64,000 nt of DNA from Cenococcum geophilum 1.58 (GCA_001692895.1 KV748185.1:2573612-2637611); one strand, 5' to 3'. Positions 1-13,060 are shown, counted from the stretch's first letter. The notes: a model not told the origin generated them from the letters alone. Numbers and translations are program-made.

Positions 1-780
1 CGCGCAGGCTGCGTGTTAAAAAAACACAACATAGGCTAGTCGGTCGAGTTGCTAAATGCCCTTAACTGCGCGCTAATTGCGTCAACCACCAACCATTAAG
101 GCCATTAGTAGGGTACCATATTTTGCCGATAGAGGAAGATGTTATAATCTCTTATACTAAGTCTTTATAGTAGCTTTAGCAAGCACGCCTTTTTTATAGA
201 GGCGCGATCGTGCGGTAGCTAGAGCTATTGCGAAAGGAACCTCTATAGGGTTGTCTACTAGTATAAACGAATTAAGTCCGTTAATGTATGGGATATAGGC
301 TATTTCTGCCCGATCTTTAATGAAGTTAATTATACTATAGAGACTATTAAAGAAGACTCCCTTCTCTTATAGAATACTAAGCGAGATAATATTTATAAAG
401 AAGTTAGGACAGTAATACACTTTAGTAAATGTAATTGTATAGGCTAAGTGGTTAGTTTAGGCAACTATAAGCTTAACTAATTTAATGCTAATGGCCTTTA
501 TTAGGCCTCCTCCTGTCTAGATTTAGATAGGTTTAATTTCCTAATACTAGATAAACTTCCTAATGTTGTTGCCTATATAAATATTCGAGCAACTGTCGGC
601 TATCTAGGAGTTCTTAATATTTATTCCTAAAGCTATAGCCGTTAGCCCAATAACCTAGGTAGTAAAGATCGATCTAGTTACCGAATTAGTAGCCTAAGAG
701 GGGCGATTAGATGTCCCCTTAAAGGCCTTATTAGTAGTTATTAAGGCTACTTTATTACCTAAGCGCTAAGGTTATCTCTC
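1..780 (-). pseudogene. Copia protease and pre-integrase relic, truncated by window edge
   Basis: On the minus strand near 590-620 the reading is W(stop)-I-A-D-S-C-S-N-I-Y-I-G-N-N, which resembles the WxxDSG(A/C)S active-site region of Copia proteases; Trp is mutated to TAG. Further on (near 140-60) the text reads like the GAG pre-integrase segment that precedes the integrase zinc-binding domain. Protease would mature the Gag-Pol polyprotein inside the particle. The reading frame has many stops, and the integrase and reverse transcriptase are outside the window. Confidence 0.6.
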
Positions 781-789
781 TCTAGGTCT

Positions 790-1760
790 TTACCATTCGG
801 GCCTTAAATAGGCGTGCTTTATCTAGCAATCTTCCTTACCACCTAGATAACCTAGCTTGCACTATCCGTACTTATTTAAGGCATCCTTAGTAGGGCCTTA
901 ATTGCCTAATAAGGTACCACGGCCAGCTCCCCTACTACTTCTGCCTTAACTATTACCGCGACTACGGCTATTACCGCGTCCTTAACCGGAGTCACCTGGT
1001 GGCTTATTAACTAAGGCGAAGCTCTTAAATAAGTCCTTTTACCAAGCCTCATTAGTAAGGTTAGCGATTAATTAGACTAGTATAATTATATAGCTGTTAC
1101 AAATCTTATTATATTAGATTTAAGCCTATATAGGGAAGTGTTTGTTAACGGCGTTGATAAATTGATAGTTAATGATCTTATTATCTAGGGCAAGCTTTAC
1201 CTGCTTAACTCCTTAAACCGCTTCTTAGTAACGGCTTAAGAAAGTAGTAACCGCTTAGTCTAATTAAAAACGGAGCTTAATAAAAGTCTCCTATACATTA
1301 GCCTTATAGATTAAGCCACGGGCCTTAAACGTCTGCTTAAGGTAATTAATATAGTTCTTCGCCGTCTGCTTATATTCCAAGGCAGTAAGGATCTCATTAT
1401 TAATTATACTAAGGATAACTAAACAGACTTTACCGTCTTCCTTACTGTACTGTTTAAACTCCTTATTATACTTATAGAAGAGTGCCTTATTAGCTAAGCA
1501 AATTAAATTATTAGTATCTACAATAATTTAAGACCTCTTAAGGATCTCGTCTCACTCCTCCTTATTAACGTCCTTTAGTACTTAATTAATAGATATCGTA
1601 GGTTTTTCTTTCTAGAGCTTTAGGTAGAGGGGTAGGCCCACATCTTCCCAAATAATATATAGAAGGCCCTTACCACGTAGGTATATGCTAAGCTGCGTCC
1701 AATATTAGGTCCAATTTGAACTGTCTTTCTTAAGGCGTTAAATGCCTGGATAGTCTTTAC
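790..1760 (-). pseudogene. Copia Gag relic (UBN2-like capsid plus zinc knuckle)
   Basis: The minus-strand reading keeps long recognisable stretches of a Copia capsid, including LKQTFKARGLIYKAN (near 1310-1350) and a segment ending in NKPPGDSG (near 980-1000). A degenerate zinc knuckle follows at 826-870, reading Y-G-stop-C-K-L-G-Y-L-G-G-K-E-D-C; the Tyr residues and the stop are what G-to-A / C-to-T changes make of Cys, His and Trp. The knuckle spacing is not canonical. Gag binds the element RNA and forms the cytoplasmic virus-like particle. No start codon can be fixed. Several TAG/TAA codons interrupt the frame, so this is a dead copy. Confidence 0.7.
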
Positions 1761-1948
1761 CTATAGCAACGCGTAAATAAATAAATTTAACGCGTAAATA
1801 CACGAACTTAACGCGTAGATTTAATAATAAGAAATAATATAGAGTAGTAAGGAATGACCTAGCACGGGTATAGTAACCCTTAATACAACCTATAGTAAAG
1901 TATCAATCTTCTAACATCGCAGCTTAGTAGTAACGAGTGCTTATAACC

Positions 1949-2235
1949 TAATAAACTAAATAATATTAAATGAATAAATAAAGCTATAGAATCTAACTAT
2001 AAGGAATATAGGCCTTAATATAGGCCTATATCTACGGGGTCCGGGGTAACTACTATGGATACTAAAGTAGTTACTGCGGGGACCAAACAAGAAGGGACTC
2101 TGCTTATATAAGCAGGAAACGCATATAGAGGACTCCTCTAGTACTATTGTTAACGACCTTGCGCTACCTATACAGTAGTATAGGCTAGAGAGCTTATAAG
2201 GCATTCTAACCGGCAGCCCGTCTAGTTACGAGACA
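1949..2235 (-). repeat. Candidate 5' LTR of the truncated Copia element
   Basis: On the minus strand the segment starts TGTCTCGTAAC (plus 2235 downwards) and contains a TATATAAGCAGAGTC core-promoter-like motif near 2100-2116. It is followed immediately at 1948-1940 by GTTATAAGC, matching the start of the initiator-tRNA-Met half-tRNA primer site used by many Copia elements (GTTATGAGCCC with one G-to-A change). The second LTR is not in the window, so this cannot be confirmed by pairing, and the end next to the primer site is not a clean CA. An 82-codon open frame inside (1956-2204, minus) looks like chance. Confidence 0.35.
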
Positions 2236-3284
2236 CTACTACTATCTTTTTAGTTTGCATGGCCGAGTGAGTTAGGCTTAGGTATAATAATAGGTCTTTA
2301 TAGATTAAATATATAAGGCAGTTAGGATTAATAGGAAGTAGAAGACTTACTCTATATACTTAGAGGTAGAAAGGAGGAGCTATATTAAAAAGACTTTAAA
2401 TAGAAAGCCTTTATATAAGCTTTTAGTAAATATAATAAAAAGATCGCGCGATAGTAAGGAGTTTAAGAGACCTTAAAGGTCGCTAAGAACGACGTACAAG
2501 TATAGACTCTATTAAATACTACTATATAAAGATGGCCTGTATTAGCAGGAGTATATAAATTAACTTAATACCAAAAAATAAGGGTCTATATACAATATAT
2601 TTTAATATTTTAATATATTCGTAGCTTTATTTAAGACCTCTAGTAATATAGTAGAATAATTAACCGCCTAGGAATGCAGCTTATTTATTAGTATATACAG
2701 GCCATAATTTATAGAACGTAAGTAATAATATAAAGGATAGGCTTCCTAATAAGGCTTAGGTCTTAAGTTAGTAATTCGGTTAAATTATTTAAAGGGGTAA
2801 GCTTATTTAGCTTATAAGCAGTTTATATACCGCTACTATACTAATTATAGGCCGATAGCCTTCTAGGAGGGTTTTGGTTAAATCTTTAATTAAATATATT
2901 AATATATTTCTTTAGTATTTCTAGCTTAAAAAAATCTTAGAGTTACCTCTAGCGCTTAATCTTTTAATTAGCCTAAGTAGGGCTAGAGGGGTTTTAGCTA
3001 CTTTTTAATAGTATTATAGCTATTATAAAAGGTGTTTATATTTTCCCTAGTATTGCTAGTACCTGTAGGTATATAAAAGTCTTTAAGCCTTTAGCGTATC
3101 TAGGTATTAGGGCTTATTTAGCCGTCTTACCTAGAGGTTTATATTATTACAATATCTCGCTATTAAAGGGGCCTTTCTACCTTAATATAACGGCTTTCTA
3201 TAGGGTATCTATAGAGTTTCCATTTAGGCCGTCACGAAGTTTTAAGGGGGGAATAATAATAAAGAAAAGATATAAATTAATAAT
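2236..3284. other. AT-rich repeat debris, no recognised gene
   Basis: No family could be recognised in about 1 kb on either strand. A plus-strand stretch near 3050-3240 stays open for roughly 60 codons and is followed by a purine run (TTTAAGGGGGGAATAATA, about 3239-3256). That run looks like a retroelement polypurine tract, so the segment may be the 3' end of another decayed LTR element. TpA density is as high as in the flanking RIP-affected elements. Confidence 0.4.
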
Positions 3285-3289
3285 CTAGT

Positions 3290-3493
3290 TGTGACGGTTC
3301 GTCTACATAGCTACCATCGAGACGTCGTCGGTCACGGATCAACGTTGCCCCAACGTCGCCCCGACAACCGAACATGTACATAGTCGTCTACCGCGCCCCT
3401 TTCTTCAAGCCCTTACCTTAGTCTATTTATAATATAGCCTCTAGAGCCCTCAATGCCTTACCCTATTGATTTATAGATTTGCTAGCCATAATA
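3290..3493 (+). repeat. 5' LTR of chromodomain Gypsy (204 bp)
   Basis: It matches the 3' LTR (9266-9280 plus 14553-14741) almost base for base over 204 bp. Differences are transitions, such as the last eight bases CCATAATA here against CCGTGACA in the 3' copy. It is flanked on the left by CTAGT (3285-3289), the target duplication repeated at 14742-14746. No primer-binding site could be assigned to the sequence immediately inside (3494 onwards). Confidence 0.93.
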
Positions 3494-3751
3494 TTAGACT
3501 AAGGTTAACCCCAATTGGCCTGTAGAGGCGATATAATACTAGGTCCAACGGTTAAACGCGTAGCTAAATAGATCTGTTTTACCACCACAACTATAGACCA
3601 GCCAACCCACTAAAGCCCTACATCGAGCAGGCAATTGCGATAGTAGATTAAGCAGCTAAAAGAAGAGACTGCGGCAATTAGATCGGAAGGATTACCCTAA
3701 TTATAATCTTAGTAGTAAGAGGAATTGCCTAAGGAAGTAAAGAGAAACACT

Positions 3752-5160
3752 ATGGTAAGAAAGAGCGCGTTAAGGCCTAGTGCGCTAGAGATAGCTACCG
3801 ACCTAACGCTGGCAGCATATAAGGAACCCGTAGACGCGTCACTTAAGCCACCGGAGCTTTAACCGTACTATGGCGAGATAGAGCTTTTAGATAATATAAA
3901 GAGTAAATAGGACCGTCTTATAGTGCAATCGGAAGATAATAAGAACCCTATATACTTTAAGATGGAGATAAAGAGAGAGTATATAGCCGCGACCACCTAA
4001 AGCCTAGCCGCGATTCCTATAACCGAACTTATAGAAGAGCTGAAGCTCTAGAGAATATAAAGGAAGGCAATGGAATAGTAGATTGCTATGCTATAGCGTC
4101 TTATAAATAACCACGCGCATAAAGCTCTTAATACGAAAGAGGAAGCTTAAGCGAAGATAGCGGAGCTTAAGGAGCACCTAGATAATAGGACAGACGAGCT
4201 CCGCAAGGCCAATTAGAAGATATTAAGGATGGGCCGCAAGGTTACTATATAAGCCCTAGATCGGGAAGACAGCGAGCGAGAAAGTATACCGTCACGGACG
4301 ATACGAGAAGGGACACTACTCTCTTAGATGAGCAGCGTTACGGGTTTAGGACGTACGGTAAAGTTTCTAGACCCACCTACGCTAATAGATGGGAAAAAGC
4401 CTACCTATTATACCTAGAGTGGCTATATATAAAATAAGCTTCGATCTAATGTAGACTAGTTTTATTAAGACGACCCAGATCAGGAAGAAGATACAAAAGT
4501 AGCGTATATTGAGATACGTATAGGCGGTAAAGCTTATAACTACCTCTTACCCCACCTAGAAGTAGAGCGCGATGTAGGACGCAACCCTACCAGTAAAGAA
4601 GTACTTAAGTTCCTAGAGAACGTCTTTAAGGACCCAGATTGCCGCATTAAGGCCCGGCAGAAACTTAAAGGCCTTAAGATGCTATACCTAGGAGACTTTA
4701 ACAATTTCTAATCTAACTTTGTACGGCTGGCAAATATCTTAAGGATGCCATAAGATTAGTAGAAAGAGGAGCTTTATAATAAGCTTTACGACAACCTACG
4801 CGTCTAAATGGAAGTTAAGGTGGTAGACAAAGACTGTAGCTTCTACGCCTAAGGTTTAAAGTAGATAGGTAAGGAATGAAGTAACTATAGAGCAGCCTAG
4901 GCTATTAAGAGAGCTTCTACTAAGGGCGCTAAAGAGACTAAGGGTTACCCCCCTTCCTGGCAGTCTCTGGCTCTAGCACTAGCCGTAAAAGCACTAGACA
5001 CCTACTATAACTGCGGCAAACCAGGACACTATGCTAATAACTACCCTACGCTAAAGAAGACGGAAGCTAAAGCAATTGACCGAACTAAAGAGTACGAGAT
5101 AGTTACTAACTTAGCGGAGTTAGAAAACGAGCAGCTTTAGGAGAAGTCTTCTACCTAGAG
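3752..5160 (+). pseudogene. Gypsy Gag relic with CCHC zinc knuckle
   Basis: The first plausible start is ATG at 3752 (MVRKSALRPSALEIATDL). The frame then carries a charged, coiled-coil-like segment around 4020-4270 and a capsid-like segment around 4480-4870. A zinc knuckle lies at 5003-5044, reading Y-Y-N-C-G-K-P-G-H-Y-A-N-N-Y; the outer two Tyr sit exactly where the first and last Cys of CX2CX4HX4C belong, as expected from TGC to TAC. At least a dozen TAG/TAA codons replace Gln or Trp. Gag would package the element RNA. The start is a choice by context, not proof. Confidence 0.8.
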
Positions 5161-5199
5161 CAGATTGGAGTAACTAATACAGCACCCGTACAGCTGAAG

Positions 5200-8100
5200 G
5201 AGATCTTAGGAGGCGCAGCCCTTATAATACTATACAGGATCGCGCTAGGTGGCGTAGCCCTTAATATAGTAAGCCTGCTCAACTCTAGTGCGGGCGGAGA
5301 GGCCTTTATATACTATAAGCTACAGCCAATTATTAAGCAATAACTATAACTAAAGTTCTACAAGATTAAGGGACGAGAAGTTACTATATCTAGCCATAAC
5401 AATTAGCAGATAGATATAATTAGATAGCTCTTTAGGGCTAACCTAGTTATAGACGGCCGATAAGTCCCTATATAGTTCCTATTCTGTAATACTGGCCGCC
5501 ACAATCTTCTTATTAGTTGTAGGTGGTTTAAGAAGACTAGGGCCCTTATTAATTGTAAGCGCCAGGCCTTAGTATAGCGAACCGCGAAGAACTACTATAG
5601 TAGGCAGGATATAATCATACCAAGAAAGGAGCTCCTACCCCCGCCGATTAATAAGAATTACTAGAGAGACGTAGATCGAAGAGATGTATTGCTAGACTAA
5701 GAGCCTAGACCTACCCCCCAATATATCCTTAAACGTATAGTCGCAATTAAAGAGCTCTAAGAGAAGAAGCCCCCCACTAAAATTAAACCAGAGGGGTAAG
5801 CTAGGCTAAAGCAAACTATACGGACCTCGTACGACTATAAGTATACTTAGAAGATTAATACCTAAGATGCGATTAGGAAAATAGAGGACTAGCTCTACCC
5901 TAGGCCAGCTTTACTATTAAAGCTAAGAGTAAGGAGGCTCTTATTTACTAGGGAGTTTAGAGTAACAGATATCGCGTTACTTAAGGCAGGCAACTTCTTA
6001 TAAGGGGCGAAGCGTAAGGACGTAGTAATTAGGTATACCAGCCTCTATAAGATAGACTAGCTAATAGAGGATAAAAAGGAACAAGACGCCCTACCTAACG
6101 ATAAGGAGGAACTTCGCCGGCTTATCCATAAAAAGCTACTACAGCCCTACTAAGAATATACTGATAGCTTCTCGAAGGCTATATCTAATACGCTACCACT
6201 ATATCGCGAGGGAGTAGACTATAATATTATTCTTAAAGGCGACAGCCGCGATCTAGCCCCTAGCCTGCTATATAATATATTATTAGAACAGCTAGAGCTT
6301 ATTAAGGCCTACCTACAGGAGCACCTATAGAAGGGGTTTATTGTACTAAGCGACGCACCCTTTATAGTTCCGGTTCTATTTGCTAAGAAACCAGAAGGGG
6401 GGTAGTAATTCTATGTTAACTTTTAAAAGCTTAATATAATTACCAAGAAGGACCACTACCCGCTGCCATTAATTGAGGAGATGTTAACCAGGCTATTAAG
6501 AGCTAAAATCTTTACTAAGCTAGATGTTCGACAGGCTTTCTACTATATATAGCTAAAGGAAAAGGTAGAAGAGTTAACTACCTTCTATATAAGGTACGGA
6601 TCGTATAAATACCGCGTTATACCCTTCGGACTATATAACGGCCCTATATCTTTCTAAAGGTTCATTAACAGCGTCCTTTTTAACTACCTAGACGATTTCT
6701 GTACTGCCTATATAGACGACATCCTAATCTACTTAAACAACCCGCTAGAGCATAAAGTCTACGTTAAAAAGGTCCTATAGAGGCTTTAAGAGGCAGGCCT
6801 ATAAGCGGATATTAAGAAGAGCAAGTTTAATGTTACCAAGACGAAGTTTTTAGGTTTTATTATTAGAACTAACGGGATTACTATAGACACTAATAAGCTA
6901 GCTATAATTAGGAATTAGGAGCTCCCTACTTTTATAAAAGGGGTATAATCCTTTCTAGGGTTCTATAACTTCTACTAGGCCTTCTTAAAGGATTACGGCC
7001 GAGTTGTATAACCGCTTAGTAAGCTTATAAAGAAGGAAGCATGGCACCCACTAGGGGAGGAAGAGCTTAAAGCATTTAAATAAGTTAAGGCCCTAATGCT
7101 ATCTAGCAGTATAATTAGGCACTACTCGCCGTTCTAAAATACCTATATAGAGACTAACGCGAGTAACGGAGTAGTAGCTAGGGTGCTAAACTAGCTGCAA
7201 GACAATAGGACCTAGAAACCAGTAGCCTTCTTCTTAAAGACAATGTCCCCTAAAGAGATGCGGTATAAGATCTACGATAAAGAGATACTAGCGGTAATAA
7301 AAGGCCTATAGGAATGGCGAGGTCACCTTGTCGGTCTCCAGTGTATACCCTTTATAGTAATTACAGATTATTAAGCCCTTGAGTACTTTATAACTAAAAG
7401 GCTGCTAAATCTACGGTAAGCCCACTAAGTAGACCTACTTGCGGATTTCTATATACGGATTATATATAGGCCAGGCACGGCAAATATAGTGGCTAACACC
7501 CTATTACGAAAACAAGAGGACCTAAAGATATAGAAGGAAAAGGACGTAGCTATACGCACTATGTGCTTAATTAACCCCGCCCTTATAATCGCTACACTAG
7601 AGACAACCTCCAAGGACCCCCTAGTTGCGGTAAATCGCGAATAGGAACCGTACGAGCTAGTTAATTAGATCCTCTAGGCCAATTAAACTAGTAAATCGCT
7701 AGTAGGGCTATATTAGCTAGCTAAGCAAGACCGGAAGGGCTAGAAGCTCTAAGGAGGACTGCTTACCCGCTTTAGTAAGCTAATAGTCCTTAATACTAAC
7801 TACCTCCGTACCTACCTTATTATAAAGGTACACTCTTACTAGGTAACTACTTACCTAAGTAAAATAAAGACTAGGAAACTCGTAGCAGACTAATACTATT
7901 GGCTAGGACTACCCTTAGACTGCAATACCTATATAAGAAACTGCAGGACCTATAGGAGGACCTATATACCCTAGGACAAAACCCTAGGCCTACTACACCC
8001 CCTACTAATTAGTAAACGCTGCTGGCAGTATATCTCTTTTAATTTTAAGTCCTTTCTAATGGACAAAAAGGGCTTCAACAACGTCTTTGTAGTCGTTAAT

Positions 8101-9222
8101 CGACTAGGTAAGAGAGCCTTCTCACTACCCTGCTATAAAACTGCCACCGTAGCTAACGTAGCAAACCTGTACTACTAACACGTCTAGCGCGTGTACGGCC
8201 TCCTAGAGACGGTTATATTAGATTAAGGACCCTAATTTATCTTAACCTTTACAGATAAGCTATATAAACTAACTAGCGTTAAGTAAAAGCTCTCTATATC
8301 CGGTTACCTATAAACTAATAGTAATATAGAGGTACTAAACTAGTACATTAACCAACGCTTAAGGCCCTTCATTAACCACTACTAGGATAATTAGTTAGAG
8401 CTTCTCCCCTATATGGACTTTATATAGGCAATCTTACCGCATAAATCTACTAGCTTTGCACTATACAAGCTAGAGCTAGGATTTAAGCCAAGGCTCTACT
8501 TTAACTAGGAGGAATATATATAAGCAACCTTAACACCTTATAAGAAGCTAACACAATAAGAAGCTTAGGCTTTCGCATATAGAACCTAGGACGTAGTTAA
8601 ATAGGCAAAAAATAACCTAGTAAAGGCCTAAGAGCGGCAGACAAGGCAAGCTAATAAGCACCGTCACAAACCAGATTTCGGAGTAGGTAATTAAGTATAT
8701 ATTACTAAGAAGGGCTAGGCTACCAACTAACCAAATATTAAGCTAGATAGATAGCTTATAGGGCCCTATAAGATTCTAGGCATAAAAGAACACTCGTATA
8801 TTATCGACCTACCCCCAAATATAAAGATATTAAACGTCTTCTATGCCGATCGACTATAAAAGGACCTAGATAACCCCCTACTGGGCTAAAACAGTAAGCT
8901 AGAGAAGCCAATCCTAATTAATAGCGAGCCGGAGTACGAGATTAATAAGATCCTTATTAGTAGAACCTACTACAGAAGGCTACAGTATAAGGTTAACTGG
9001 GTAGGTTATAACCTAGATAACACCTAGTATAACGCAGACGGCTTTATTAGCGCCCCCTATAAGATTAAGGCATTCCATAACAAAAGACCCCACGATGCCG
9101 GACCGCCTATACGGCTGTTATAATGGCTAGAGGCGTATCACAAGGACGTAGATCTAGAGCCCTTAGAGGAAGACAATAAAGCAGAGAAGGACGGAAGGGC
9201 AAGACGGACAAGGAGAGCCTGA
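5200..9222 (+). pseudogene. Gypsy Pol relic: protease, RT, RNase H, integrase, chromodomain
   Basis: Domain order along one plus-strand reading. Retropepsin near 5482-5510 reads F-C-N-T-G, i.e. D-T-G with Asp changed to Asn. Reverse transcriptase runs about 6350-7000, with YIDDIL at about 6709-6726 still carrying both catalytic Asp. RNase H is about 7130-7500. Integrase is about 7820-8880, with an H/C zinc region near 7830-7960, a core Asp segment ILD(stop)GP near 8216 and the closing Glu segment TNSNIEVLN near 8310. The chromodomain is about 8930-9090 (EPEYEINKILISRTYYRR...WVGYN). The terminal stop is TGA at 9220-9222, just before the polypurine tract. Premature stops fall at Gln/Trp codons. 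Non-functional by RIP, but the domain set is complete. Confidence 0.9.
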
Positions 9223-9265
9223 CTACGAGGATTAAGGGCGATCCTCCTGGCTTAAAGGGGGGTGA

Positions 9266-9280
9266 TGTGACGGTTTGTCT
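9266..9280 (+). repeat. 3' LTR of chromodomain Gypsy, left fragment
   Basis: The fifteen bases TGTGACGGTTTGTCT equal the first 15 bases of the 5' LTR at 3290 apart from one C-to-T change. The last five (TGTCT, 9276-9280) are one copy of the target duplication made when the Copia element inserted here; the other copy is CGTCT at 14548-14552. Confidence 0.9.
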
Positions 9281-9509
9281 TGTTAATCGGTAGTCCGTGC
9301 ACTGATAAGTAAGTAAAGAATAAGGACTCTATCTATTTAAACTATGAAGAAAAGAAGCTATTTATACATAAGGTAGGTCTAGGCAACTGAGTTAAAATAG
9401 GTAATAGAAACGGGTGGTAAGACCTAGGGTACTAGGCATCAAAGACAGTAGTAAGACGGCAGTAAGACGGTAGTAAGACGGTGGTAAGAAAACCCGATCT
9501 GGATCGACA
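9281..9509 (-). repeat. Copia 3' LTR (229 bp)
   Basis: It pairs with 14319-14547 at equal length; on the plus strand both begin TGTTAATCGGTAGTC and end GATCGACA. It contains four imperfect 11-bp tandem units of the form AGTAAGACGGY near the right end (about 9445-9485). Differences between the LTRs are nearly all transitions. On the minus strand it follows the polypurine tract at 9510-9519. Confidence 0.93.
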
Positions 9510-9759
9510 CACCCCCCCAGCTTTAAGCCCCTACGGGTCAAAGCTATATCGCGGGTCTTGGTATAGTATTAAGTTGAATATACCCTATATCTTCCTCCTT
9601 ACTTACCTTTTTCAATTTAGATCCTTTCCTTAATATTAACCAAATTCAATTAATAAACGAATGTGTTGTGCTTCTGCCTTGGCAGAGCTTTCATTAAGCC
9701 GTCTACTACTATTACAGCAGTAGGCGTCCAATTGATCCTAATTTAATCATCACATACTT

Positions 9760-12700
9760 CTTAACGTAACTAGTGATGGTGTATGTTAATATATTAGAGC
9801 TTTATAGATAGCTCTAGTCCGTCTTTTATAAGTAGTTAAATCGTCTATAGATTGTCGTAGTTAATTATCTACCTATTATCTAAGGTCAGTCCAATTTCTT
9901 TAAAGAAGCGACTCTACTAAATCGATTCCGTGCCTACATATAACAGAGCTATAAGCTCTGCCTTAGTGCTTAACTTCGTTACTAACGTCTACTTAGTAGA
10001 GCGCCAGTTAATTAATCCCCCGAATAGGGTGAACAGATATCCTTCCGTACTACGTCTACTTATTAAGTTGTCTCCAAACGCTACGTCGCTTACTCCTATA
10101 AAGACTTAACTCCCTATATTATGCCCTAAATATTTAATTGTAAGGGTCCTCATCTAATACAAGTAGGTAATCGCTCAACGGGCTGCGGCGTCGTGTAGGG
10201 GTAAGGGGTTTCGCAGGAATTCCAATAGCTTACTTAAAGCCTAAGCTACATCAGGTCTCATAATACAGGTCGCGTAGAGGAGTAATCCGATTATCCTCTA
10301 GTAAACGTAGGTGTCTTAATTTAAAGCTTCCTCCAGGTTTAGTAGGAGCCCGTTAGTGCTTATAGGTATACTAACTAAGCATATATTAGTTAAATAAAAG
10401 TTATTAGCGATTTTCTCAATATAGGAGTCTTAACAGAGCCATAGCTTCCTCTAACTTCTGTCTTTTAAGACTTAAATTCTTAGGAACCAGGATAGTTCTC
10501 CTAGGTCCTTTATCTCGTATTTCTTTATAAGCGCAGTCTTAAAGCTTAGAAGCTCTAACTGGTTCCCCTTAGTACTTATAGCATAGATATTATCCATATA
10601 GAAGAATACAATTAGCTAATCGTTATAGTAAAGACATAGCTCTCCGCTAACAGGCTTTAACCCTAATTTAGTTAGTTCCTAACTTAAGTCGTTATACTAA
10701 AGACGCGGCAATTATTAAAGTCCGTAGAGAGCTTTACGTAGTAGTAAACATTTGCCCTTAATAGTAAATCCATCCGGACACTTAATATAGACTATTTCGT
10801 TAATTAAGCTGTTTATAAACGCGTTAACAGCGTCGCCCTACCAAATGTCCAAATTAAATACTGCGATAACTACTGCTAGAGCTCTAAAGACCTTGGCTGC
10901 CAGAGTTGCCGCATAAGTGTCCTTATAAATTAACTCTTATAGATCGCCTCTTACACAGAGTTATGCCTTAAACTTCGTTAGATATCCATTAGTGTCCGTT
11001 TTATAGGTAAATCTCTAGGTAATAGGCACTGTTTTAACTAACGGAGTCTTATCTACAACCTTGAATGTTCCACAACCTTCTAGGTCAGTATACTCTTTTA
11101 TAGTAGCAGCAAGGAAATCTTCCCTATACTAGTGTCTTATAAGCTCCTTCCAGTTCTTAGGCAGAGGTGGTAGCTCATCGCGATAGATTTTCCTATAATA
11201 TTTTAGGCCTATATAAAAGGCTGCCTAAAGCGCTTTAAAGCTATCTACCTCCTTAAGGTAAGTTAAATAAGCCATATATCGTTCAGGTAGCCTCCTTAAT
11301 TATTTACCTTTTATAATATTATCTTCCTTAACGGCTGCGCCGTCTTTATCCTTTAAGTTATCCTCCACAGGTATATATTTGTAATGCGGTCGTTAACGGG
11401 TAAAGGGAGCTAAGAAGCTTAAGGATTCTTTAGTAGGAATTAACTAAGGTTCTAGTGTCTCGTCTAGGGTAGGAAGGGCAGGTAGAAAATCGTTCTTTAA
11501 GGTTTATAAGCTTACTACGTCATCGTCTTAATCGGTCGCTTAGTCTTAATTTCTACTAAAATCTGCCTATCAATTTCCACTATCTTCCACTTAAATCTTA
11601 TTTAAAGTCTCGTCGTCCTCATCTAACGTTTCATTAAGCTCTTCCTAAAGCGTTCTATCGATGTATAATATATTAATTACCTCCAAAATTTAATTAGCGC
11701 GTTTTTGGAGCAGATTCGCGAAATCTGGCTGATTATCGTCATAGAGCAATTACTCATTAAATGTAACGTCTCTTATTTAAATTACCTTCTTTTTGCTAGG
11801 TATATAGACCCTAAAGATGTTCGTTAACTAGTACCCAACTAGGTATCCAATATAAGCTCTTAGCTTAAGTTTTTAAGTACGCGGAAGGTTGTATTTAAGC
11901 GGGTAAGCTCTACAGCCGTATACACGTAGATAAGCTATATTTAGCTTTAATGGTAAGAGCCCTAGTGCTAACTAAAGCTTCTTAAAAGGTGTTATCCATC
12001 TAAGCTAGGCGTTTGGTGTCCAATTAATTAAATACGCTATAGCTCTAATAATCTCTAGCTAGAGCTCTTCTAGTAATCAAGCTTCGATTTACATGTAACG
12101 AGACTTAATAATAATTACCCCCCTAGAACATTTGGTAGAACCGTTTTAAGACTTCGTATATAGGGCCAATTGCTCCACCGTAATTCCTTCTTAGTTTATC
12201 TAACTATAGAAGTCGCCACCAAGGGAGGTCTCGCCATTAACTCGGATAACCACAATCTTCTAATTATATCAACGCTTCACCCTATTCGAATATCGTATAA
12301 TTACTTACGTTAATAACAACTTTCGGGCAAAGGTCTCTACCTCATTTATTCGCAGAAATTCATTATAGAAATGTATCGTCCATTTATAACCGTTATACGC
12401 CACGATCTCTAGAAATAAGTTGATATGCACTTAGTAGAAGGGCCTCATTACCTTATTAGTAGGTGCTCTTCTTAATACAATTTCGTGAGCCTTGCTAACA
12501 GCACAGGATTCACAGTCAATTGTCGCCGGTCCTCAAAGCTTCGCACCTCCTACCTCCTAAGGTAGATGCTCAATTGCCTTCGGTCCTGCATGGCCTAGTC
12601 TCTTATATTAGAGCCTACCTACTACTTCCTAATCAGGAAGGGGGTCTCGCGATTGGATTGCAAATAAGGCTTTTAGCTCATTGTATTTAAGCGTGTTTTA

Positions 12701-13060
12701 GTTACAATGTCGCCCGTAATAGGCGAATGTCTTATAATCGTCTTTATAATATAGTAGGTTCTTTTTATTATCCCACCATATGTTCTTATCGTTAAACCTA
12801 TCTAGACAGGCCAAATTCGTATAGAACGCTAGTACATATGCTACATTAGCCAGTAGGATCCTCTTAGGGCCTGCTGGCGTCTAGATTATAACTACTGCCG
12901 TCCCTATGCCCTTAACTAGATCTAGGCCCGTTCCGGCGTATACAAAGTCATTACTCGGCCGGAGCTTATTAACGAACCTCAATCGATCGTTAATGACGTA
13001 TATCGTGGTTCCGTTGTTAAGAATCACGCTATCGCGCAGCTTATAGTCAGAACCTGCGTT
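9760..13060 (-). pseudogene. Copia Pol relic: protease, integrase, RT, RNase H
   Basis: In minus-strand order: a protease active-site-like segment LNNGTTIYVIND near 13010-12970 (Asp to Asn in the DxG position); a pre-integrase region with IDCESCAVSKAHE near 12520-12480; integrase core to about 11700; then the Copia reverse transcriptase with LRKALYGL near 10745-10725 and FFYMDNIYAIS near 10600-10570, where YVDD has become YMDN; RNase H to about 9800. Protease-integrase-RT-RNase H is the diagnostic Copia order. Both the RT Asp and many Gln/Trp codons are hit by C-to-T or G-to-A changes, so the copy is dead. Confidence 0.88.

Larger units (their letters stand above)
1..2235 (-). mobile_element. 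Copia-type LTR retrotransposon, 3' part outside window
   Basis: Read on the minus strand, the order is a candidate LTR (about 1949-2235), gag (about 1760-790), then protease and pre-integrase sequence (about 780-1); the rest of pol lies beyond the left edge. Gag before protease before a pre-integrase-like segment is the gene order of Ty1/Copia elements. All parts are interrupted by TAG/TAA in Gln/Trp positions, so nothing is expressible. It differs from the Copia element at 9281-14547: the protease active-site regions do not match. Element type is inferred from residual motifs; the boundaries are approximate. Confidence 0.7.

Noticed and set aside
1956-2204. 82-codon minus-strand open frame as a gene
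   Set aside because: It lies in the candidate Copia LTR, has no recognisable motif and is about the length expected by chance in stop-poor LTR sequence.
2250-2280. tRNA-like text GCATGGCCGAGTGAGTTAGGCT
   Set aside because: It resembles the D-arm of a Leu/Ser tRNA, but no acceptor, anticodon or T-arm sequence can be matched around it.
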